NCBI RefSeq assembly: GCF_022809115.1
Contig: NZ_JALGBH010000001.1
Location: forward strand, 1,488,001 to 1,552,000
Direction of reading: 5' to 3'
DNA: 64,000 bases
From: Pedobacter montanisoli
GTDB lineage: Bacteria > Bacteroidota > Bacteroidia > Sphingobacteriales > Sphingobacteriaceae
Shown here: piece after piece, positions 8,700 to 18,038 of the stretch
How positions within the stretch are numbered: position 1 is the stretch's first letter
How the letters are laid out: the number at the start of each line of letters is the position of its first letter
Notes under the pieces: model-generated
The model's database searches: none
Told to the model about the DNA's origin: nothing
The model's input: only the letters and a program-made list of their open reading frames with translations
Position numbers and translations under genes: made by a program

Positions 8700-10046
8700 T
8701 TAGGTCGTTTTACGCCTATTTAAAAACTTATTGATAAAATAGATCGCCACAAAAGCCAAGAAAATATAAATACCATTTAATGCGGCATTTGGATCATCGT
8801 TGTAAATGCTGATGGCAACAAATAAATAGGCTGCTATGAAAATGATTGGCATTAAAGGATATAATTTCATCGTATAAATGGTGTTCTTATCCAGATGCGC
8901 AGTTTTTTTACGCAGATAAAAAATGGTAGCCGCAGAGAAAATCATGCCTGCACCATCCATAAAAATGGTGTAGTTTAAAATTTTGTCGAAGGTTTTGGCA
9001 TAAAATAAGGTGAAGATAGACAAGATGGTAAAAAGGGTTAAGCTTACCACCATCACATCGTTCTTTTTGGTTTTTTTAGTAAATATTTTGGGTAGCGCAC
9101 CTTCTTCGCCCATGGCATACATGGCTCTTGGATTGCTCAACAGATTTACATTTACGTAGCCCAGTACAGACAAGAATATCAATACCGAAAGTATGGTAAA
9201 GCCGGTTGGACCAAATATCTGTCCTGCTAAAATGGCTGCAATACTTTGTGCTGTTTTTAGCTGCTCAAAACCAATTACTCTCACATAGGCATAGTTAATA
9301 GCCATATATAGAGTGATGATGATTCCCAACCCCACTAAAATTGAACGAGGAATAACTGTTTTTGCCTCTTTAGCTTCGCCACCAAAGTTGATGGTTTGCT
9401 GGTAGCCCCCAAAGCTAAATGAAACAGCAATTAAACAAATTCCGAGCGCCTTTCCATAATCGCTCCAAGTAGCAGGTAAACCGCTTTCTGTACTAAAAAC
9501 CGATGGCAATTGTTGGGTTTGTCCGCCAAAAAATATGGCACAAATTAAAGTGATGACCATTACCAGTTTGATAATGGTTAGTACGTTTTGCGTTCTGGAA
9601 CTGGTTCTCAATCCTAAAAGGTTGATGGTGTAAAATATGATAATGCTCACTAAACCGATGAGGATACGGTGATCATTGGTTTGCATTTCTACAGGGAAAA
9701 GTGCTTTGTTGAGATATTCTGCGCCTATTAACGAAACGCCTGCTACCGAAGCTGCATTACTCACAACAATAATACAGTTGATAGCAAAAGCAATGGAAGG
9801 GTGGTAGCAAACTGAAAAAATCTTATAATAACCACCGGTTACGGGGTAGCGCGAACCAATTTCTGCATAAGTCAAAGCTCCACAAAGCGCTACAAAACCT
9901 CCAACTATCCATGCTAGAAAGAACAGCTCGGGTATTTGGGCTTTGGCAGCTACGTTAACAGGGGTTCTAAAAATTCCCATGCCTATTACCAGGCTTACCA
10001 CGATCATCGATAAGTCGAAGAGGGAAAGTTGCTTCTTTTCTTCCAT
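8700..10046 (-). CDS. APC-family amino acid permease
   Basis: This 448-residue inner-membrane transporter has about 12 predicted hydrophobic helices. The first helix carries the family-typical VSLVIGMGIFRTPVNVA (17-33), with the unwound GMGIF motif that contacts substrate. SFSFGGYQQTINFGGEAKEAKTVIPRSI (about 210-237) matches the conserved APC segment after helix 6. The last helices are followed by a short basic tail. Relatives include the LAT-like exchangers and amino acid/proton symporters; the substrate cannot be read from the sequence. The trans-sulfuration enzyme gene follows on the same strand, so a sulfur amino acid is a reasonable guess only. Divergent to parE. Confidence 0.9.
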   Translation of the reverse strand: MEEKKQLSLFDLSMIVVSLVIGMGIFRTPVNVAAKAQIPELFFLAWIVGGFVALCGALTYAEIGSRYPVTGGYYKIFSVCYHPSIAFAINCIIVVSNAASVAGVSLIGAEYLNKALFPVEMQTNDHRILIGLVSIIIFYTINLLGLRTSSRTQNVLTIIKLVMVITLICAIFFGGQTQQLPSVFSTESGLPATWSDYGKALGICLIAVSFSFGGYQQTINFGGEAKEAKTVIPRSILVGLGIIITLYMAINYAYVRVIGFEQLKTAQSIAAILAGQIFGPTGFTILSVLIFLSVLGYVNVNLLSNPRAMYAMGEEGALPKIFTKKTKKNDVMVVSLTLFTILSIFTLFYAKTFDKILNYTIFMDGAGMIFSAATIFYLRKKTAHLDKNTIYTMKLYPLMPIIFIAAYLFVAISIYNDDPNAALNGIYIFLAFVAIYFINKFLNRRKTT

Positions 10047-10167
10047 TATTTATAGTTTAGTTTTAGGTTTCAATCTGCAATTTAACAATTATTGGCATAA
10101 GCCCTCACTATATGGTAAAAATGTATAAATGTTGATATTTCTGCTAACAAAAGACAGAATAAACAGT

Positions 10168-10175
10168 TATTTTTG
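10168..10175 (+). promoter_or_regulatory. Putative -7 promoter box for parE
   Basis: TATTTTTG matches the Bacteroidota TAnnTTTG consensus, 53 bases before the ATG at 10228, inside the divergent spacer with the permease gene. No TTG stands at the proper -33 distance, so the assignment is tentative. Confidence 0.4.
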
Positions 10176-10227
10176 CTTATAATGGTTAAATCTTTAGTTT
10201 TTCATCAAACTATAAAATCAAAACATA

Positions 10228-12108
10228 ATGGCTAATCCTGCATATAACGAAGATAGTATCAAATCACTCGACTGGCAAGAACATATTCGCCGTAGGCCGG
10301 GTATGTACATAGGCAAGCTGGGAGATGGTTCTGCACAGGATGATGGTATCTATGTTTTGCTGAAAGAAATTCTGGATAACTCCATTGATGAGTTTATGAT
10401 GGGTGCAGGACGTACAATAGATATTACTGTATCTGATCATAAAGTAAATGTACGTGATTACGGACGTGGCATTCCCTTGGGCAAAGTGATCGATTGTGTA
10501 TCAAAAATGAATACCGGCGGTAAATATGACAGTAGTGCGTTTCAGAAATCGGTAGGAATGAATGGGGTAGGAACAAAAGCAGTAAATGCCTTATCTACAA
10601 CTTTTATTGTGCAAAGCTATCGCGAAGGCAAAACCAAGAAAGTAGAATTCAGTAAAGGATTGATCACTACCGATCATCCTGAAGTTGAAACTACCCAGCG
10701 AAATGGTACAGCAATAACTTTTTATCCGGATGATAGCATCTTTAGAAATTACCATTATATCCCTGATTTTGTAGAGAGCATGATCTGGAATTATGTTTTC
10801 CTGAATACAGGTTTAACGATTAATTTCAACAATCAGAAATACTTCTCTGAACGTGGTTTATATGATTTGCTATCTCGTCAGAACAAGCCGGAAGAAATCC
10901 GTTACCCTATCATACACCTTAAAGGACACGATATTGAGGTAGCTATGACACACGGCCAGCAATATGGAGAAGAATACCATTCTTTTGTGAATGGGCAATA
11001 TACCACGCAAGGCGGAACACATCAGGCTGCATTTAGAGAAGCTGTAGTGAAAACAATTAGAGAGTACTACAATAAAGATTACGATGCATCAGACATCAGG
11101 GCTTCTATTATTGCTGCAATTGCCATTCGTGTGCAGGAACCTGTTTTCGAATCGCAAACCAAAACAAAACTGGGATCTGAAAGGGTAGCACCCGATGGTC
11201 AAACGGTGCGAACTTTTGTGAATGATTTCCTTAAAAAGGAATTAGATGACTATTTACATAAGCATAAAGATGTGGCAGATGCTATCGAGGCTCGTATCAA
11301 ACAATCTGAGCGTGAGCGTAAAGACATTGCAGGCATCAAGAAACTGGCTAATGAACGGGCAAAAAAAGCATCTTTACACAATAAGAAGTTAAGAGATTGT
11401 AAAATACATTTCAATTCTAATCACGATAGAAGATACGAAACAACCTTGTTTATTACGGAGGGTGATTCTGCTTCCGGATCTATCACTAAATCGAGAGATG
11501 TAGAAACCCAGGCAGTTTTTAGCTTAAAAGGTAAACCTTTAAATTGTTTTGAACTGACCAAGAAAGTGGTTTATGAAAATGAAGAGTTTAATCTTTTGCA
11601 ACATGCTTTAAATATAGAAGATGGACTTGAAAGTTTACATTACAATAATATCGTTATTGCTACCGATGCGGATGTGGATGGTATGCACATCCGATTGTTG
11701 ATGATGACTTTTTTTCTACAGTTTTTCCCCGATTTGGTTAAAGCCGGACACGTTTATATTTTGCAGACTCCACTGTTCAGAGTACGTAATAAAAAAGAAA
11801 CCATTTATTGCTATAGTGACGAAGAACGCAAGAATGCGATAGAGAAGCTGGGAGGCAAGCCCGAAATCACTCGTTTTAAAGGCTTAGGTGAGATCTCTCC
11901 TGATGAGTTTGGTATATTTATTGGTGACAATATTCGGCTGGATCCTGTGATTTTAAAAGAACAAACTATTAAAAGTCTTTTAGAATATTACATGGGAAAA
12001 AATACACCAGAAAGACAGCAGCATATCATCAGAAATTTGCGCATTGAGAAAGATGAAGCCGAGGAAGTGAGCAAAGCTGAAGCAGAAGAATTGGTATTAA
12101 ATGAATAA
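10228..12108 (+). CDS. parE: DNA topoisomerase IV subunit B
   Basis: This is the 626-residue ATPase subunit of a type IIA topoisomerase, which decatenates or relaxes DNA together with subunit A. It starts with [21 protein letters not shown], the GHKL ATP-binding entry. ILDNSIDEF (the Asn of the ATP site) follows near residue 45, and [15 protein letters not shown] near 109. The Toprim domain carries TEGDSASG (Glu411) and DADVDG (Asp480, 482 and 484), which bind the catalytic Mg2+. Length and the absence of a GyrB insert favour ParE over GyrB. The A subunit gene lies 34 kb away at 46.3 kb rather than next door. The histidine kinase gene follows after 65 bases. Confidence 0.9.
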   Translation: MANPAYNEDSIKSLDWQEHIRRRPGMYIGKLGDGSAQDDGIYVLLKEILDNSIDEFMMGAGRTIDITVSDHKVNVRDYGRGIPLGKVIDCVSKMNTGGKYDSSAFQKSVGMNGVGTKAVNALSTTFIVQSYREGKTKKVEFSKGLITTDHPEVETTQRNGTAITFYPDDSIFRNYHYIPDFVESMIWNYVFLNTGLTINFNNQKYFSERGLYDLLSRQNKPEEIRYPIIHLKGHDIEVAMTHGQQYGEEYHSFVNGQYTTQGGTHQAAFREAVVKTIREYYNKDYDASDIRASIIAAIAIRVQEPVFESQTKTKLGSERVAPDGQTVRTFVNDFLKKELDDYLHKHKDVADAIEARIKQSERERKDIAGIKKLANERAKKASLHNKKLRDCKIHFNSNHDRRYETTLFITEGDSASGSITKSRDVETQAVFSLKGKPLNCFELTKKVVYENEEFNLLQHALNIEDGLESLHYNNIVIATDADVDGMHIRLLMMTFFLQFFPDLVKAGHVYILQTPLFRVRNKKETIYCYSDEERKNAIEKLGGKPEITRFKGLGEISPDEFGIFIGDNIRLDPVILKEQTIKSLLEYYMGKNTPERQQHIIRNLRIEKDEAEEVSKAEAEELVLNE

Positions 12109-12125
12109 TAATCTCTGCTTTATGT

Positions 12126-12152
12126 TATTTAAGATGATATGATGCTTAAATA
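12126..12152 (+). repeat. Small hairpin between parE and the histidine kinase gene
   Basis: TATTTAAG at 12126-12133 and its complement CTTAAATA at 12145-12152 form an 8-bp AT-only stem with an 11-base loop. There is no T-run after it, so it is a weak terminator at best. Confidence 0.3.
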
Positions 12153-12173
12153 AATCATTAAACTGAGATAAAA

Positions 12174-14291
12174 TTGTTTAACCATAAAAAGGGCGGTACG
12201 TTTCGTTACTGGTTAGTTGCACTACTTATTTTAACAATGCTGGTTTCTTCGATTTTCTTCTATCTGAAGAAAAAAAGAGTGCCCGCATTGATATCCCATT
12301 TAAAGGAACTTTGGCAAAATAAAACTGATTTTGCCGCTGTTGATTCATGTGTTGTTTTACTTTACAGAGCAGATAACGATTGCCGTTTGTACGAAGTTAC
12401 GGCTGATAAAAAATACATACAGAGCTTTAATAAAAAAATAGATACAATTTCAGGTATCATTGCCCGTATAGATACCAGTAATAATGGTAAACTGGCAGAT
12501 CTGTTTGAACAGAAAAAACAAAAAACAGCGCTTTATCTTAAACTCAAGACCCTTGCCGATAGTTTGGTTAAGGTTTCGGCAGGTATAGATACTGCAATTA
12601 GAACCGCCGAACCTAAAACTTATGGTGAGTTTAAATTTGGAAGATTTAAAACCATGGTTACGGTAGATACGATGAGAACTACCGTTCAGGAAAAAAACAG
12701 GAAAAAACTTCTTGGCCGCCTGGTTGATGCTTTTAAGGCTAAACGAAATCAGGATTCGCTCATAACATTTGTTCGTAAAGAGGTTAAGCTTGATACGGCA
12801 TTACAGAGTAAGCAGTATAATCTTGTTCATCTGAAAAGGATGAACAATTATTTCAGAAATCTGTACTCAAGAAAAAATCTTTTATCAAAAGCAGAACTTG
12901 AAATACTAGGTTTAAATACTACGATAATCAGAGATGTAGTAAAAACTTTAAAAAGTTTTAAAGCCAACGAAGTCATATTGCATGAGAAAACAGAAGAAAT
13001 CTTAAAAGATAATATAGATGCTAATATGAGTACAATAGATAAGCTTTATAGAATTGCTATCCTACTACTCTGCTTACTGGGCATCATTATACTCTATAAC
13101 CTTTTCAAAATTTATAAAAATGAAAAATACCTGATCGATTATACCAAAAAGGCTACGCAATATGCACAGTCTAAGAGCAGGTTCCTGGCCAATATGAGTC
13201 ATGAGATCAGAACACCTTTAAATTCGGTTATAGGCTTTTCAGAACAACTCATACAACAGGACCTTACACCTAAACAATCTGAACAGGTAAATGCTATACG
13301 TACCTCGTCTATTATGTTGTTGGATGTGGTAAATGATATTCTGGATTTTTCCAAATATGAAACGGGCAAAGTCAGCTTTGATGAAGTTGTTTTTAATCCG
13401 GCCGAATTGTTAAAAGAACTGATTAGCAGTATTTCTATACAAGCATCTGCAAAAGGATTAAAACTTGAAACCGCTATTACTTTTAATGATAGTATTAATC
13501 TTAAAGGAGATTCTTTAAGGTTAAAACAAGTGGTCATGAACTTGCTAAGTAACGCCATTAAGTTTACCGATCAGGGTTCAGTTACACTTAAAGCCGATAT
13601 TGTTGCGAGTGCAAAAAAACAGGAAATTTTAAAAATTCAGGTTGTTGATACTGGTGTTGGTATAGCACAGGAAGATATGTATATGATTTTTGAAGAGTTT
13701 GCACAGGTTTACTATTCTTCTTCTAAAGTAAAACAAAAAGGTACAGGTTTAGGTCTTGCCATATGTAAACGCATTATTGAATTACAAGGTGGAACAATCG
13801 GTGTGGAAAGCGAACTAGGAAAAGGATCTAACTTTTTCTTTGAAATAGGCTATGAATATGCTGAAGTAAAAGATTACCAGCAATTAAACATTATAGGTGT
13901 AGAGAACTTAAACCGTTTATCAGGAAAACGGGTGTTGCTGGCTGATGATAATAAAATGAATATTCTTTTGGCCGAAACTGTAATTAAGAAATATAACATC
14001 AATATTGATACTGCACTAGATGGCAAACAGGCCTTACATTTATTTGAGCATAACAATTACGATCTGGTTTTAACCGATATTCAGATGCCTGAGATGGGTG
14101 GTGTAGAGCTTACACAACGAATCAGAAAGCTGAAAAATAAAAGCAAATCATCTATTCATATCTTAGCCATAACGGCAAATGTATTGGAAGAAGATAGGAT
14201 TAAATATTTATCGTCTGGAATTAATGACTTAGTACTGAAACCATTTTCTGAAAAAGAATTAATGGATAAGATTACGAAGTATATTAATTAA
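12174..14291 (+). CDS. Membrane-bound hybrid sensor histidine kinase
   Basis: This 705-residue two-component protein combines sensor, kinase and receiver. A TTG at 12174 is used as start; the next in-frame ATG (12237) would remove most of the first transmembrane helix (12-31). A periplasmic region of about 260 residues, helical and without a recognised domain, runs to the second helix (about 293-312). HisKA follows with phospho-acceptor His343 in FLANMSHEIRTPL, and HATPase_c with NLLSNAIKFTD, DTGVGI and GTGLGLAI. The C-terminal receiver has ADDNKMN, phospho-acceptor Asp635 in LTDIQMPEMGG and the conserved Lys in LVLKPF. The signal is unknown. No separate response regulator or DNA-binding partner lies nearby, so an orphan phosphorelay is likely. 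Confidence 0.88.
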   Translation: MFNHKKGGTFRYWLVALLILTMLVSSIFFYLKKKRVPALISHLKELWQNKTDFAAVDSCVVLLYRADNDCRLYEVTADKKYIQSFNKKIDTISGIIARIDTSNNGKLADLFEQKKQKTALYLKLKTLADSLVKVSAGIDTAIRTAEPKTYGEFKFGRFKTMVTVDTMRTTVQEKNRKKLLGRLVDAFKAKRNQDSLITFVRKEVKLDTALQSKQYNLVHLKRMNNYFRNLYSRKNLLSKAELEILGLNTTIIRDVVKTLKSFKANEVILHEKTEEILKDNIDANMSTIDKLYRIAILLLCLLGIIILYNLFKIYKNEKYLIDYTKKATQYAQSKSRFLANMSHEIRTPLNSVIGFSEQLIQQDLTPKQSEQVNAIRTSSIMLLDVVNDILDFSKYETGKVSFDEVVFNPAELLKELISSISIQASAKGLKLETAITFNDSINLKGDSLRLKQVVMNLLSNAIKFTDQGSVTLKADIVASAKKQEILKIQVVDTGVGIAQEDMYMIFEEFAQVYYSSSKVKQKGTGLGLAICKRIIELQGGTIGVESELGKGSNFFFEIGYEYAEVKDYQQLNIIGVENLNRLSGKRVLLADDNKMNILLAETVIKKYNINIDTALDGKQALHLFEHNNYDLVLTDIQMPEMGGVELTQRIRKLKNKSKSSIHILAITANVLEEDRIKYLSSGINDLVLKPFSEKELMDKITKYIN

Positions 14292-14336
14292 AATTTCTGC
14301 TGATTAAGGAAAATAAATTAAAGACGGGTAAATCAC

Positions 14337-14714
14337 TTATCCTGCATTTTCATTTGCTTCAAAAATGCCAAAGGTATTATTGTCTGCATCTAAAAAATAA
14401 CCCTGCCAGCATTTGCCTGGTATGGCAAATTTAGGTAAAGCTACCTGGCCACCATTCTCTAAAATAAGCGTTGCGGTACGGTCAAAATTTTCTACCTGTA
14501 TAGAACAGGTATAGGCATTTGTTCCAGATGCTGTTGGTGGAAGAGCCGCAGGTCGTTTTAATAATCCTCCAGCAATTCCGTTGGTTTCTATCCGGTAATA
14601 TTCAATAGGTAAACCTTCCTGTTTAATAAAAACCCAGTTAAAAACACGCTGATAAAATTTAATCTCACGTGCCGGATCAGAAGATTGTATCTCAAAGTAA
14701 GCAATAGTATTCAT
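14337..14714 (-). CDS. VOC-superfamily (glyoxalase-like) protein
   Basis: This 125-residue protein has a vicinal oxygen chelate fold made of two beta-alpha-beta-beta-beta units. The N-terminal unit is AYFEIQSSDPAREIKFYQRVFNWVF (5-29) and the C-terminal one is CSIQVENFDRTATLILENGGQV followed by GYFLDADNNTFGIFEAN. The final Glu of GIFEAN is at the usual metal-ligand position. The N-terminal His ligand is replaced by Tyr or Phe, so enzymatic glyoxalase activity is not assured. Similar small VOC proteins are widespread and mostly uncharacterised. It is the last gene of the tamB operon, 8 bases after the yihY-like gene. Confidence 0.82.
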   Translation of the reverse strand: MNTIAYFEIQSSDPAREIKFYQRVFNWVFIKQEGLPIEYYRIETNGIAGGLLKRPAALPPTASGTNAYTCSIQVENFDRTATLILENGGQVALPKFAIPGKCWQGYFLDADNNTFGIFEANENAG

Positions 14715-14722
14715 TATGTCTT

Positions 14723-15721
14723 TTAGCTGTTTTTTACCGGTGTAATTTCTTCGGGGTGTTGAGGTGGCAGTTCTTTTACTTCTTTTTCTATTACTACCGT
14801 TTTTAAATGTACCGCATACTTTGAAGGGCTAATTCCCTTATCAAATTTTTCGGCATAAGCCTGAGTAAATTCTGCACCAAAATATAAAATTATGGAGGTG
14901 TAATATATCCATACTAAAATTACGATGATAGAGCTTGCAGCACCAAATGTAGAGCCAGGATTACCTTTTTCAATGTAAATTCCAATAAGATATTTGCCTA
15001 AGCTAAACAGTAATGCGGTAAAAAGTGCACCTACAATGGCCGACTTCCATTTCAGTTTTACATCTGGCAAAACTTTAAAGATCACCACAAATATGGTTGT
15101 GATTACAGCATAAGTTAAGATGTTGGTAATAATGAGCATAAGAAGTTCGGAAACCGAACCAATGCCTAATCGTCTTGCATAAATATCGAGCTTACCACCA
15201 ATAGCAACCACCACACTGTTAAGAATCAATGATACGAGTAGCAAAAAACCCAACGATGCAATGAGCGAAAAGGATAACAGCCTGTTAACGATAAATTTTA
15301 ACCAGCCTTTTTTAGGTATGGCCTTAACTTTCCAGATCAGGTTGATGCTATCTTGTATTTCTACAAAAATAGCCGATGAACCTATCAGTAAGGTAACGAT
15401 ACCAATGATTAAACCTAAAGTACTTCGTCCGCTAAGGTTGGCGTTGTTTACAAATGTTCTTAATTGACCTGTAGCTTGCATGCCTATAAGTTCACTGATT
15501 CCTTCAAATATTTTTGTGCCGGGGTCTAGATTATCACCCAAAAATAAAGTAACAGAAGAAAGAATAATGATGATGAGGGGGGTTAGAGAAAAGATGGTAT
15601 AATAGGCCAATGAAGCGCTTAATTTCATCACTCTATCATCAATAAAGCCTTGGCCTGCAGCAGCAAAAAGCTGGTACAGATTATGAAAAAATAACTTTAT
15701 CTTTCTAAATAGTCTCTTCAT
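14723..15721 (-). CDS. YihY/BrkB-family inner-membrane protein
   Basis: This 332-residue integral membrane protein belongs to the YihY/virulence factor BrkB family (once misnamed ribonuclease BN). It shows about six hydrophobic helices. The family signature LSASLAYYTIFSLTPLIIIILSS (34-56) comes first, then the helix pair of SLIASLGFLLLVSLILNSVVVAI, and the final helix IIVILVWIYYTSIILYFGAEFTQAYA (about 263-288), whose YxxxxxxxGAEFT motif is typical. The tail (about 300-332) is charged and Pro-rich. The family function is not established. It sits 4 bases downstream of the TamA-like gene in the same operon, so an envelope role is plausible. Confidence 0.88.
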   Translation of the reverse strand: MKRLFRKIKLFFHNLYQLFAAAGQGFIDDRVMKLSASLAYYTIFSLTPLIIIILSSVTLFLGDNLDPGTKIFEGISELIGMQATGQLRTFVNNANLSGRSTLGLIIGIVTLLIGSSAIFVEIQDSINLIWKVKAIPKKGWLKFIVNRLLSFSLIASLGFLLLVSLILNSVVVAIGGKLDIYARRLGIGSVSELLMLIITNILTYAVITTIFVVIFKVLPDVKLKWKSAIVGALFTALLFSLGKYLIGIYIEKGNPGSTFGAASSIIVILVWIYYTSIILYFGAEFTQAYAEKFDKGISPSKYAVHLKTVVIEKEVKELPPQHPEEITPVKNS

Positions 15722-15725
15722 GGTA

Positions 15726-18038
15726 TTAAAATGGGTAACCTATTCCGATGTTTAAAATTAAATTGTCTTTACGCCAGTTCTTACTGCCAAAATCAATCTG
15801 ATTCAAAACCCAGCGATTTCCGGCAGGTAAATAAGGTTTTCTTAATGGGAATGCTCCATCAAGTCTTATCACAAATATTTTGGCATCCACCCGTAAGCCC
15901 AAACCTGTACCAACAGCCATTTCGCTTAAAGCATTTTTAAGTTTAAATCCTGATCCAGGTCTCTCATCAGCCTTGCGTAGCCAGATATTGCCGGCATCAA
16001 CAAAAGCTGCGCCCTCAAATATGCTCACTAATTTAAATCTTAATTCTGAATTAAAAAGCGCTTTCACATCTCCAGACTGGTCTGCATAGGTAACATCATC
16101 AGGTATCTGATAGGTACCCGGCCCTAAAGATCTTGCCCTGAAAGCACGGACATCACTACTTCCACCGGCAAAAAACTGTCTGATAAAAGGCATTGAGGTA
16201 CTGTTGCCATAAGCATAGCCATAGCCTAAATTTAAGCGGTTAACCCAGGTTACCTTGCGGTTAATTTTATAATAATCGCGCAGATCGGTTTCTATTCTTA
16301 CAAACTGTGTTAAAGGTTGGCCAAATAGGGTTCTTTCGCCTTCTGAATTTTTTACGTTGAATAAACCCAATAGATTTCCAGATGTTTCTATACCTCCAAA
16401 GAAGTAAATGTTATTTTGGCGATTGGTTAAAGCTTGATTGGTATAGGTAAAGTTATAGGTGCTGCCTAATATAAACTGTTTCTGCAAGGATTGTTTAAGT
16501 CCGGGGTTCTCTTGTTCTAGTTTTTCTATTTTAGCACTATCTCCTTTGTTAGGTTTAACCAGATTAATTACAAAAGGATTTAGATTGTGTTCTTTAAACT
16601 GGTTTTCTTTCCAATTGTAACCATATTCTGCCTTAAATGAATTAAGTGTATAAAGACTATCTCTCTTTAGTAATTGGTAAGTTAACGATATGAGGGTTTT
16701 AGGAATAAAGGCCGTTGTGCTTTCGAACTTAAAAAAAGGTATAATAAATCTTGGAAAAGTTAGCTTTCCATTTCCAGTAAGAGAATAAGAATTTATACCA
16801 CTGGTATGTCCGCTGTATTGAGTTTCGAAACCGCCACTTACACTTACATCTAATTGCTCGGCACCCCTAAATAAATTGCGGGTTGTTTGGGTTAATTTAA
16901 TTTCAGATCCTATAAAATTGTTCGACTTGTTTGTACCCGTAACAGAAAAAGTAAGCGAATTCTTTTTCAATGGGGTTAGATAAATATTTAAATCCAAAAT
17001 ATCATCTTTAAAACCGTTATGCGGTATAAACTCCATTCTTACATCTTGAAAAGTACCTAAGTTCACCATACGATTTAACGATTGATTATGGTCTTTACGG
17101 TTGTAAGTTTCACCTTTTGAAAAGAAAACTAAACGATCAAAAACTTTTGGTTTAAAGGTATTCCGGTTATCGTAGATGTTAAAATCTTTATAAGTAGCTG
17201 GTGTCAATTTTCTTAAAATACTATCTCGGCGAAGATTGTAGTTAGGGAAAATATTAATGTCATTGATCCGATACGGTTTTAATGCCTCGGCAGGACTGGT
17301 GTTCTTTATTCTTACGTTTACATTGGTCATATTCTTGCCAATGGTACTATCAACCTGCATGATAATAAAGTCGGGATTAAAGTAGAAATATCCTCGTTCT
17401 TTTAGTTCATTGTCGATTCTTAAACGTTCATTTTTGAAGGTTTCGAGATCGTAAAAGTTTCCTGTCTTTACTAGGCTTTTTGATGAGGTTTGCTGAATAG
17501 CCGTAGTAAGGTTACCAGTATCGGGTGGAAAAGTAACCCGGTTAATTTTGTATCTGATATCTGTATTAGCGGTATATATGGCTTTGCCTTTTTTGTTTTT
17601 TACTATGGTATCAGCCGTTACCGTTGCCTGCAAATACCCTTTGCTAATCAGGTAGCTTTTCAGCACATCTGTATTGTATTTGAGTTTTACATCACTTAAT
17701 AATACAGGTGGTTCGCCCACCTTGGTTCTGAGCCAATGCCTAAAACCTTTGGGTTTTGTAGGTTCTCCGGCCAGATTGTAAATAAACAATTTAAACTTTA
17801 AACCCAATATAGATTTGTTAGGAGCGGGTCTGATCTTGCTCTCCAGGTCTTTTACCAGTTGTTTTTGATCATCTACTTTTTTGGCGCTATCAGGATTTAC
17901 TTTTACAACAGCACCTGTATAAAGTACCTGCCCCGGTTTTAAATAACGGGTATTACTGCAACTTGTTAAAACCGAATAGGTAAATAGCAAAGCTGCTGCG
18001 GCAATTAAATTAATTTTTAGGTTTCTGTTCAGTCTCAT
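15726..18038 (-). CDS. TamA-like Omp85 outer-membrane protein with lipobox
   Basis: This 770-residue protein belongs to the BamA/TamA (Omp85) superfamily, which helps insert or assemble outer-membrane components. A signal sequence ends in a lipobox with Cys27 (VLTSCSNTRYLKPGQ), so the N-terminus is probably lipidated, common for the Bacteroidota TamA-like group. POTRA-like regions lie at about 100-340 (for example YLISKGYLQATVTADTIV and DNELKERGYFYFNPDFIIMQVD). The C-terminal half is a beta-barrel with the surface-antigen motif FFAGGSSDVRAFRARSLGPGTY, ending in LNIGIGYPF with the terminal aromatic. It overlaps the tamB frame by 29 bases, evidence of translational coupling and a shared module. 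Confidence 0.88.
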   Translation of the reverse strand: MRLNRNLKINLIAAAALLFTYSVLTSCSNTRYLKPGQVLYTGAVVKVNPDSAKKVDDQKQLVKDLESKIRPAPNKSILGLKFKLFIYNLAGEPTKPKGFRHWLRTKVGEPPVLLSDVKLKYNTDVLKSYLISKGYLQATVTADTIVKNKKGKAIYTANTDIRYKINRVTFPPDTGNLTTAIQQTSSKSLVKTGNFYDLETFKNERLRIDNELKERGYFYFNPDFIIMQVDSTIGKNMTNVNVRIKNTSPAEALKPYRINDINIFPNYNLRRDSILRKLTPATYKDFNIYDNRNTFKPKVFDRLVFFSKGETYNRKDHNQSLNRMVNLGTFQDVRMEFIPHNGFKDDILDLNIYLTPLKKNSLTFSVTGTNKSNNFIGSEIKLTQTTRNLFRGAEQLDVSVSGGFETQYSGHTSGINSYSLTGNGKLTFPRFIIPFFKFESTTAFIPKTLISLTYQLLKRDSLYTLNSFKAEYGYNWKENQFKEHNLNPFVINLVKPNKGDSAKIEKLEQENPGLKQSLQKQFILGSTYNFTYTNQALTNRQNNIYFFGGIETSGNLLGLFNVKNSEGERTLFGQPLTQFVRIETDLRDYYKINRKVTWVNRLNLGYGYAYGNSTSMPFIRQFFAGGSSDVRAFRARSLGPGTYQIPDDVTYADQSGDVKALFNSELRFKLVSIFEGAAFVDAGNIWLRKADERPGSGFKLKNALSEMAVGTGLGLRVDAKIFVIRLDGAFPLRKPYLPAGNRWVLNQIDFGSKNWRKDNLILNIGIGYPF

